A stretch of 13,404 bases of DNA from Alphaproteobacteria bacterium (GTDB taxonomy: Bacteria; Pseudomonadota; Alphaproteobacteria; Rhizobiales; Xanthobacteraceae). Location: the NCBI GenBank assembly GCA_005884465.1, contig VAZH01000003.1, forward strand, positions 1-13,404. The letters are read 5' to 3'. The notes below the pieces were generated by a model. That model made no database searches, was not told the origin of the DNA, and was given only the letters and a program-made list of their open reading frames with translations. The position numbers were made by a program, and so were the translations under genes. Below, piece after piece: positions 8,256 to 13,404 of the stretch (positions within the stretch are counted from its first letter, which is position 1; every line of letters starts with the position of its first letter).

Positions 8256-9538
8256 TGGCGCGACCGGTTTTCATCATCGACGGCAGCCGGACGCCATTTC
8301 TCAAAGCGCGCAGCGGGCCCGGCCCGTTTACCCCGGTCGATCTCGCCGTGCAGTGCGGCCGGCCGCTATTGGCCCGGCAACCGTTCGCGCCCACTGCGTT
8401 TGATCAGGTGATCCTCGGCTGCGTCAACGTCATCGCCGACGAGATGAACCCGGCCCGTGTCGCAGCACTTCGGCTCGGCATGGGCGAAGCGATGGTGGCA
8501 TTCACCGTGCAGATCAATTGCGGCTCCGGCATGCAATCGATCGACACCGGCTATCACTATATCCGCGAGGGCATTTCCGATTTGATCCTGGCCGGCGGGG
8601 CGGAGGCGCTCAGTCATGCGCCGCTGGTGTGGCCGCAGCAGGGCGTGCGATGGTTTGCCGGTCTTGCCGGTGCCAAGGGAATCTTGGCCAAACTCGCGGC
8701 GCTCGCAAAAGTGCGCCCCTCCTATTTCAAGCCGATTATTGGGCTGGAGCGCGGGCTGACCGATCCAATCACCGAGCTCAACATGGGACAGACGGCGGAA
8801 GTGGTCGGCCACCTCTTCGGCATCACGCGCGCGCAGTCGGACGCCTACGCCGCCGAAAGCCACAAGCGGCTGGCCAACGCGCAAGCGCAGGGTTTTCTCA
8901 AGGGCGAGGTCGAGACCGCTTTCGCGCGCGACGGCAAATTTTACGAACACGACGACGGCGTGCGGCCGGATTCCACGCCCGAGACCCTTGCCAAACTGAA
9001 GCCGGTATTCGAGCGGCCCTGGGGCCAGGTCACCGCCGGTAATTCCTCGCAGATCACCGACGGCGCGTCATGGACCATCCTTGCCTCGGAAGACGCGGTC
9101 AAAAAGCACGGCCTGACGCCAAGGGCCGTGATCGTCGACAGCCAATGGGCGGCGCTCGATCCCTCCATCATGGGCCTCGGCCCGGTGCTGTCGGCGACCG
9201 AGCTTTTAAAGCGCAACAAATTGGCGCTCGCGGATATCGAGACTTGGGAATTGAACGAGGCATTCGCGACCCAGGTGCTGGGCTGCCTCGCCGCGTGGGA
9301 CGACGAAAAATTCTGCCGCGAGATTCTGGGCCTCGATGGCGCCGCCGGGCAGATCGACCACGCCAAACTCAACGTCGACGGCGGCGCGATCAGCCTCGGG
9401 CACCCCGTGGGCACCAGCGGCAACCGCATCGTGCTGCATCTCGTCAATGCCATGAAGCGATTGGGGACCAGACGCGGCATCGCCACCGAATGCATCGGCG
9501 GCGGGCAGGGCGGCGCGATGTTGATAGAGACGGTGTGA
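8255..9538 (+). CDS. Acetyl-CoA C-acyltransferase (thiolase, FadI-like)
   Basis: A 427-residue thiolase, nearer in length to FadI (436) than FadA (387). It would cleave 3-ketoacyl-CoA with CoA, releasing acetyl-CoA, the last step of beta-oxidation. All expected active-site elements are visible: nucleophile Cys89 in QINCGSGMQ, Asn334 in the NEAF motif, His383 in GHPVGTSGNR, and Cys413 in CIGGGQGGAM. A longer loop after the nucleophile (about residues 118-165) is typical of FadI or mitochondrial trifunctional beta subunits, as I recall. The start codon overlaps the fadE stop (TGATG), and the following multifunctional protein begins two bases after this stop, so the pair may act as a complex. 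Assignment to degradation rather than biosynthesis (for example polyhydroxybutyrate) rests on operon context. I did not assign a symbol because fadI, fadA and atoB-like proteins are hard to separate by eye. Confidence 0.93.
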   Translation: MARPVFIIDGSRTPFLKARSGPGPFTPVDLAVQCGRPLLARQPFAPTAFDQVILGCVNVIADEMNPARVAALRLGMGEAMVAFTVQINCGSGMQSIDTGYHYIREGISDLILAGGAEALSHAPLVWPQQGVRWFAGLAGAKGILAKLAALAKVRPSYFKPIIGLERGLTDPITELNMGQTAEVVGHLFGITRAQSDAYAAESHKRLANAQAQGFLKGEVETAFARDGKFYEHDDGVRPDSTPETLAKLKPVFERPWGQVTAGNSSQITDGASWTILASEDAVKKHGLTPRAVIVDSQWAALDPSIMGLGPVLSATELLKRNKLALADIETWELNEAFATQVLGCLAAWDDEKFCREILGLDGAAGQIDHAKLNVDGGAISLGHPVGTSGNRIVLHLVNAMKRLGTRRGIATECIGGGQGGAMLIETV

Positions 9539-9540
9539 TC

Positions 9541-11637
9541 ATGGATTCAAGGATCATGAACGTTCTCGCCGACCGCGTGCTCGAGCTTGGGCCGAAGCCG
9601 GACGCTGATAGCCCCTATCGCCATTTCAAGCTGACCCGCGATAGCGACGGCATTGCCTGGCTGCTGTTTGATCGTGAAGGCGCCAGCGCGAACACGCTGT
9701 CGGCCGATGTCATGGAGGAATTCGACGCCGTGCTCGCGGCGCTGGAAAACCAGCGGCCGACCGGCCTTGTCATTCGCTCGGCGAAGAAATCCGGCTTCAT
9801 CGCCGGCGCGGACGTCAACGAATTTCGCGGCGCGACCAATCCGCAGCCTGTCGAGACCGCGATCGGCCGGGCGCATGCGGTGATCGACCGGCTGGAGGCC
9901 TTGAAGACTACGACCGTTGCTGTCATTCACGGCTTCTGCCTCGGAGGCGGCCTCGAAGTCGCGCTCGCCTGCCAGTCGCGCATCGCGATCGACGGCGCCC
10001 GCTTTGGTTTTCCGGAAGTGATGCTCGGCCTGCATCCCGGTCTCGGCGGCACCGCGCGTTTCACCCATCTCGTCAATCCGATGCAGGCGATGACGCTGAT
10101 GCTGACCGGCAAGACCATCGATGCGCGGAGGGCAAAGGCGCTCGGGCTGGTCGATGCGGTGACTCAGGAGCGGCACGTCCGCAATGCCGTCAAGGACGCG
10201 GTGTTCGGCCGTCTGAGACGCGCCCGGCCCGGGCTGTTGAATACCATCCTGAATCTCGGTGCTGTCAAAGGCTTTCTCGCCTCGCGCATGCGCAGAGAGG
10301 CCGAAAAAGCCGCGCCGCATGAGCATTATCCCGCGCCTTACGCGTTGATCGACCTCTGGGAGAAGCACGGCGGCGACAAGGCCGCGATGCTGGCGGCCGA
10401 AAGGACTTCGTTCGCCAATCTGATGGTGACGCCGACGGCGCAAAACCTGATCCGGGTGTTCTTTCTGCGCGAGCAGATGAAGAAGCTCGCAGGCCCCGGC
10501 AACAGGATCGGCCAGGTTCACGTCATCGGCGCCGGCGCGATGGGCGGCGACATCGCGGCGTGGTGCGCCCATCAGGGCCTGCGGGTCTCGCTTTCCGACA
10601 TGAAGCCGGAGCCGATCGCGGGAGCGATCAAGCGCGCCGTGGACCTGTTCGGCAAAATCATGCGCAAGCGCACCGACATCCGCGACGCGCTGGACCGGCT
10701 GATGCCGGACCTCGACGGCGAGGGCGTGCGTAACGCCGATCTCATCATCGAAGCGGTGCCGGAAAAGCTGGAGCTGAAGCAGAAGGTCTATGCCGGGCTC
10801 GAGCCGAAGTTGAAGCCGGGCGCGATCCTCGCCACCAACACCTCGAGCATTCCATTGGAAGACCTGCGCTCGACGCTGCAATCGCCGCAGCGCCTCCTGG
10901 GGTTGCACTTCTTCAACCCGGTGTCGCGGCTGCAACTGGTCGAGGTCGTCCGCCACGATGGCACCGATCCCACCATGCTGAAACAGGCGCTGGCCTTCGT
11001 CGGCGCCATCGACCGGCTGCCGCTGCCGGTCAAGAGCTCGCCGGGCTTTCTCGTCAACCGCGCGCTGACGCCCTACATGCTTGAGGCGATGGTGATGCTG
11101 GATGAGAGGATCGACAAGCGCGCCATCGATGCGGCGGCGGAAAAATTCGGCATGCCGATGGGGCCGATCGAGCTCGCCGATCAGGTCGGCCTCGACATCT
11201 GTCTCGCGGTCGGCGACATGCTGCGCTCGAAATTCGGCGATGCTCTGCCGCCGACGCCGGCTTGGCTGCGTGAGAAGGTGGCGAAAGGCGAGCTCGGCCG
11301 CAAGACCGGCAAGGGCTTTTATGTCTGGAAGGACGGCAAGCCCGACAAGAGCTCCCGTTCGCCTTCCACGGCGCAGCCGACCGACGAAATGATCGACCGG
11401 CTGATGCTGCCGATCTCGAATGTCTGCGTCGCCTGCTTTCGCGAGGGCATCGTCGACAATCCCGACATGGTCGACGGCGCGATGATCTTTGGCACCGGCT
11501 ATGCGCCGTTCCGCGGCGGCCCGCTGAACTACGCACGGACCCGCGGGGTGGAGAACGTGGTCTCGACCTTGCGCGCGCTGGCGCAAAAATTCGGCGGCCG
11601 TTTTGCGCCGGATCCCGGCTGGGATAGTTTTAAATAA
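9541..11637 (+). CDS. Multifunctional enoyl-CoA hydratase / 3-hydroxyacyl-CoA dehydrogenase (FadB/FadJ family)
   Basis: A 698-residue two-part beta-oxidation enzyme that hydrates enoyl-CoA and then oxidises the 3-hydroxyacyl-CoA with NAD. The N-terminal crotonase domain (about 15-215) shows AGADVNEF and GFCLGGGLEVALA. The two catalytic glutamates are present: Glu139 in GGLEVA and Glu159 in FPEVMLG, 20 residues apart as in E. coli FadB (119/139). After a linker, the Rossmann domain starts with VIGAGAMGG (glycines 330, 332, 335). The dehydrogenase His456 in LHFFNP, Glu468 in LVEVV and Asn506 in PGFLVNR are all present, followed by two C-terminal helical domains. Length is close to FadJ (714). 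It begins two bases after the thiolase stop. The ribosome site before ATG 9541 is weak, and ATG 9556 is an alternative start five codons in. The frame extends further upstream inside the thiolase gene, but that part is not conserved sequence. Confidence 0.94.
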   Translation: MDSRIMNVLADRVLELGPKPDADSPYRHFKLTRDSDGIAWLLFDREGASANTLSADVMEEFDAVLAALENQRPTGLVIRSAKKSGFIAGADVNEFRGATNPQPVETAIGRAHAVIDRLEALKTTTVAVIHGFCLGGGLEVALACQSRIAIDGARFGFPEVMLGLHPGLGGTARFTHLVNPMQAMTLMLTGKTIDARRAKALGLVDAVTQERHVRNAVKDAVFGRLRRARPGLLNTILNLGAVKGFLASRMRREAEKAAPHEHYPAPYALIDLWEKHGGDKAAMLAAERTSFANLMVTPTAQNLIRVFFLREQMKKLAGPGNRIGQVHVIGAGAMGGDIAAWCAHQGLRVSLSDMKPEPIAGAIKRAVDLFGKIMRKRTDIRDALDRLMPDLDGEGVRNADLIIEAVPEKLELKQKVYAGLEPKLKPGAILATNTSSIPLEDLRSTLQSPQRLLGLHFFNPVSRLQLVEVVRHDGTDPTMLKQALAFVGAIDRLPLPVKSSPGFLVNRALTPYMLEAMVMLDERIDKRAIDAAAEKFGMPMGPIELADQVGLDICLAVGDMLRSKFGDALPPTPAWLREKVAKGELGRKTGKGFYVWKDGKPDKSSRSPSTAQPTDEMIDRLMLPISNVCVACFREGIVDNPDMVDGAMIFGTGYAPFRGGPLNYARTRGVENVVSTLRALAQKFGGRFAPDPGWDSFK

Positions 11638-11751
11638 CGTCGTTTCAAATGTGGTGACAAGAATATTGAGGGAATTCAATGTTACCGGCGGTACGCAATC
11701 TCCGCCAACACACACGCACACGAAGTATTAGAAGGTCGCGCGAAAAAACTG

Positions 11752-12084
11752 ATGTCAATCGAACAGGTCGACACTGTGGACTTTGTAAGCATCGACGAAA
11801 AGTCCGGCGAAGCTTTGCTCACAATCAGCGATCACCTTGCCTGGGACGAAAATGAAGGTACTCATCTTGAACTTTTGCAAGACAAACTCAACGCGTACGT
11901 CCGCTTCATCGAGAACGGTGAGCTACTCAGAAAGTTTCCGCAAGTAGAAGGGAAGTTTGTGGTAATTGATCTAGTTAGCAAATTCGATTTGAGCGATCGG
12001 GCCGAACTTCTCATCAGACGAGCGAGCAAGGCTATACGAAATGCAGGCTTTAGACTACAACACCGGGTCCACGGCTGGAATTAG
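11752..12084 (+). CDS. Small DUF6572-like protein of unknown function
   Basis: A 110-residue acidic soluble protein with no signal peptide or membrane segment. It begins VDTVDFVSIDEKSGEALLTI, then has SDHLAWDENEGTHLELLQDK and NAYVRFIENGELLRKFP. This pattern (a beta-strand opening, a W-D/E-rich motif, then LLQxKLNxYxxFIExGE) resembles what I recall as DUF6572; no function is established that I know of. The base composition differs from everything around it: by hand, 141 of 300 bases in 11761-12060 are G or C (47%), against about 60% in a 60-base line of the next gene. Codons such as AGA, ATA, CTA and GTA are frequent, which suggests acquisition from elsewhere. No good ribosome site lies at the usual distance; the nearest, GAAGG at 11731, is too far. 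It sits between the fad operon and the thioesterase on the same strand. Confidence 0.7.
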   Translation: MSIEQVDTVDFVSIDEKSGEALLTISDHLAWDENEGTHLELLQDKLNAYVRFIENGELLRKFPQVEGKFVVIDLVSKFDLSDRAELLIRRASKAIRNAGFRLQHRVHGWN

Positions 12085-12130
12085 GAATTGTTCATCGAGT
12101 TTCGAATGTCCGATTGACGGAACGCCACAG

Positions 12131-12565
12131 ATGACCGACAGCCAAGCCGTTCACGCCCCATTGAATACGGAAAACGAGCCTTGCGGCGATCTGTCGATCC
12201 GCACGCTGGCAATGCCGGCCGATACCAACCAGAACGGCGACATTTTCGGCGGCTGGCTGCTCAGCCAGATGGATATCGGCGGCGGCATCTTTGCCTCCAA
12301 GATTGTAAAATCGCGCACCGTCACGGTGGCGATCGAGGCGATGAATTTTCGCAAACCGGTGTTCGTCGGCGACGTGGTTTCCGTCCACGCCAACCTGGCG
12401 CGGATCGGCAAGACCTCGATCACGGTCCACCTCGAGGCCTGGGTATTGCGCCGCAAGGAAATGCAATCGATCCTGGTGACCGACGGCAATTTTACTTACG
12501 TCTCGATCGATGATCAGGGACATCCGCAAGTAATCAAGCGCGATCAGCCGCCGATTTCGGCCTGA
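12131..12565 (+). CDS. yciA: Acyl-CoA thioesterase, YciA type (hotdog fold)
   Basis: A 144-residue protein that matches YciA over its central part: GDLSIRTLAMPADTNQNGDI, then FGGWLLSQMDIGG, and further on VTVAIEAMNFRKPVFVGDVV. Asp37 in NGDIFGGW is the position of the catalytic acid in this family. It hydrolyses acyl-CoAs to free acid and CoA; YciA enzymes act on many chain lengths, so the exact substrate is unknown. A single hotdog domain implies an oligomer. Start ATG 12131 was chosen because the homologous region begins soon after it. The frame stays open back to 12041, but those residues overlap the previous gene and are not family-like. Its position downstream of the fad genes fits control of acyl-CoA and free CoA levels during fatty-acid breakdown, although the low-GC gene intervenes and co-transcription is unproven. 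Confidence 0.93.
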   Translation: MTDSQAVHAPLNTENEPCGDLSIRTLAMPADTNQNGDIFGGWLLSQMDIGGGIFASKIVKSRTVTVAIEAMNFRKPVFVGDVVSVHANLARIGKTSITVHLEAWVLRRKEMQSILVTDGNFTYVSIDDQGHPQVIKRDQPPISA

Positions 12566-12576
12566 TCGCGCATCCC

Positions 12577-12638
12577 CGTCATTGCGAGGAGCGAGGCGAC
12601 GAAGCAATCCAGGCTGTTGCTTGCTCTGGATCGCTTCG
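12577..12638. repeat. Incomplete copy of the GTCATTGCGAG-type palindromic element
   Basis: CGTCATTGCGAGGAGCGAGG is followed by CGAAGCAATCCAG (12600-12612), which pairs with CTGGATCGCTTCG (12626-12638) at 12 of 13 positions. It is the same family as the element at 4808-4929, but the closing outer arm CTCGCAATGACG is absent; after 12638 the sequence diverges. It begins only 11 bases after the yciA stop and could form a hairpin in the 3' part of that transcript. Confidence 0.75.
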
Positions 12639-12770
12639 CGTCTGATTTCGGAGGAGACCGGACGTGATGGGCGGTGGGTCAAGACGGTGCTTTTGACCAT
12701 CCCGGACATTGACGCCGGTATCCTGGAAGGTCTCAATAAGCGTTCGTCAATCGACCGAAGGATGTGTTTC
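12639..12770. other. Intergenic sequence with no recognised feature
   Basis: This lies between two repeat elements inside the gene-free interval 12566-13030. I see no gene, promoter or RNA I can support. A short frame reading MRGARRRSNPGCC overlaps the repeat and looks like chance. A minor stem, GGTCAA/TTGACC (about 12677-12697), is too weak to name. Confidence 0.4.
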
Positions 12771-12771
12771 T

Positions 12772-12873
12772 AGAGCATGATCCGGAAAAGTGGGCACCGG
12801 TTTTCCGAAAAGATCATGCTCAAACAAAAGGATAGAGCGCGATGACGATTCGAAGAAAAGTCATCACGCTCTA
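12772..12873. repeat. Double-hairpin dispersed repeat (GAGCATGATC element)
   Basis: Two adjacent inverted repeats. GAGCATGATC (12773-12782) pairs perfectly with GATCATGCTC (12812-12821), with an inner CGGAAAA/TTTTCCG stem (12783-12789 and 12801-12807). After an A-rich spacer, TAGAGCGCGATGAC (12833-12846) pairs with GTCATCACGCTCTA (12860-12873) at 13 of 14 positions. From memory this two-part element is one of the most frequent intergenic repeats in Bradyrhizobium and related Rhizobiales, often nearly identical copy to copy. That makes it a useful marker of lineage. Its function is not known to me. Confidence 0.88.
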
Positions 12874-12980
12874 GCTGACGGTTTCCTTAAGACCATCGAC
12901 TGCGAACCGTGAACGCATTGATTGCTTGGCGGCGCGCGGCCTTTCGCAACTCCTCCGGCGTCGCCTCTCTATCCTTGGCG

Positions 12981-13014
12981 CGATACCCAACAAGACAAGA
13001 TACCCAACATGACA
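12981..13014. repeat. 17-bp tandem duplication upstream of opgC
   Basis: Two adjacent 17-base units, CGATACCCAACAAGACA (12981-12997) and AGATACCCAACATGACA (12998-13014), agree at 15 of 17 positions. The second unit ends 16 bases before the opgC start. It may be a replication-slippage duplication or a paired binding site in the leader; the sequence alone does not decide. Confidence 0.7.
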
Positions 13015-13030
13015 AAATGGATAAGGCACG

Positions 13031-13404
13031 ATGGCCAATCAGAATAGGGGACCTTTCTCGCATGCCGTCGAGCGCGACCTCCGGCTCGATCTCTTCCGCG
13101 GCATGGGGCTGTGGATGATTTTCCTCGATCACATTCCGCACGACATCGTTGCCTGGTTGACCCTGCGCAATTACGGCTTCAGCGATGCTGCCGAGTTCTT
13201 CGTGTTCATTTCCGGCTATCTCGCCGGGTTCATCTACGGTCCGATTGTACGCGATGGCCATTTTCTCGCCGCCACCAAGCGGCTGGTGATGCGGGCCTGG
13301 CAAATGTACGTTGCCCACATCATGCTGTTCCTGCTCTTTACGGCACAGATCGCCCGTACGGTCAGGAAGTTCGACAACCCGATGTATGAGGATGAATTCA
13401 ATGT
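13031..13404 (+). CDS. opgC: OpgC-type membrane acyltransferase (OpgC domain protein), 3' partial
   Basis: The frame from ATG 13031 is open to the right edge, giving 124 codons with no stop, so the gene continues outside the window. The start reads MANQNRGPFSHAVERDLRLD, then LFRGMGLWMIFLDHIPHDI and LRNYGFSDAAEFFVFISGY (about residues 45-63). This order (an RxLDxxRG block, a membrane helix ending in Asp33-His34, then RNxGFSDAAExFVFxSGY) is that of the OpgC family. OpgC proteins are multi-spanning inner-membrane proteins known in Rhodobacter for succinylating osmoregulated periplasmic glucans; the substrate here is inferred only from family. AAGG at 13023-13026 is a close but plausible ribosome site. 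The gene stands apart from the fad and thioesterase genes, behind two repeats and a 17-base duplication. Confidence 0.87.
   Translation, partial: MANQNRGPFSHAVERDLRLDLFRGMGLWMIFLDHIPHDIVAWLTLRNYGFSDAAEFFVFISGYLAGFIYGPIVRDGHFLAATKRLVMRAWQMYVAHIMLFLLFTAQIARTVRKFDNPMYEDEFN

Noticed and set aside
9070..9540. An upstream extension of the FadB/FadJ frame within the thiolase gene
   Set aside because: The extension is Arg-rich out-of-frame thiolase sequence; the crotonase domain starts only after ATG 9541.
9547..11721. A 724-codon open frame on the minus strand opposite the FadB/FadJ gene
   Set aside because: Its sequence is rich in Arg, His, Asp and Gln with no family-like motif, as expected for the antisense of a GC-rich gene. 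The + strand gene has all catalytic motifs.
12041..12130. A longer start for the thioesterase overlapping the preceding small gene
   Set aside because: The added residues are not YciA-like and overlap another gene; ATG 12131 gives the usual length.
4808..12873. A CRISPR array or other regularly spaced repeat system
   Set aside because: The repeats are of different families, unevenly spaced, palindromic and without similar-length spacers; no cas gene is present.
12887..13318. A complete 143-codon minus-strand gene
   Set aside because: Most of it is antisense to the well-supported opgC start; only its last part is kept as a weak remnant candidate.

Overview
The window looks like the chromosome of an alphaproteobacterium, most likely Bradyrhizobium or a close relative. 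It is GC-rich throughout, apart from one gene. It also carries three dispersed repeat families that I associate with that group: the GTCATTGCGAG palindrome, the CCTCTCCCCGC/GGGTGAG element, and the GAGCATGATC double hairpin. The genus call comes from memory of these repeats and of the protein families; no search was run.

Layout. All genes lie on the + strand. (1) Positions 2-4794 hold an RND efflux unit: a periplasmic adaptor whose 5' end is off the window, the inner-membrane proton-driven pump, and a TetR regulator. (2) Positions 4944-5567 hold a flavin reductase-like protein, bounded by repeat elements. (3) Positions 5988-11637 hold a tight fatty-acid beta-oxidation operon: a FadE-type acyl-CoA dehydrogenase, a thiolase, and a FadB/FadJ-type enoyl-CoA hydratase/3-hydroxyacyl-CoA dehydrogenase. 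(4) Positions 11752-12084 hold a small protein of much lower GC, probably DUF6572, which looks acquired. (5) Positions 12131-12565 hold a YciA-type acyl-CoA thioesterase. (6) Positions 12566-13030 hold repeats and unexplained sequence. (7) From 13031 an OpgC-type membrane protein starts and runs off the right edge.

How the genes work together. Adaptor and pump would form an export complex with an outer-membrane channel that is not in the window, and the TetR protein is its likely local regulator. The three fad genes encode every step of one beta-oxidation turn after acyl-CoA activation: FAD-linked dehydrogenation, hydration, NAD-linked dehydrogenation and thiolytic cleavage. The YciA thioesterase just downstream could hydrolyse surplus acyl-CoAs. 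No acyl-CoA ligase is present.

I did not find a convincing undescribed multi-gene system. The best second looks are the low-GC DUF6572-like gene between the fad operon and yciA, the structured repeats at gene-block borders, a lysine-to-arginine change in the pump's proton-relay position, and the small tandem duplication and minus-strand coding remnant just before opgC.
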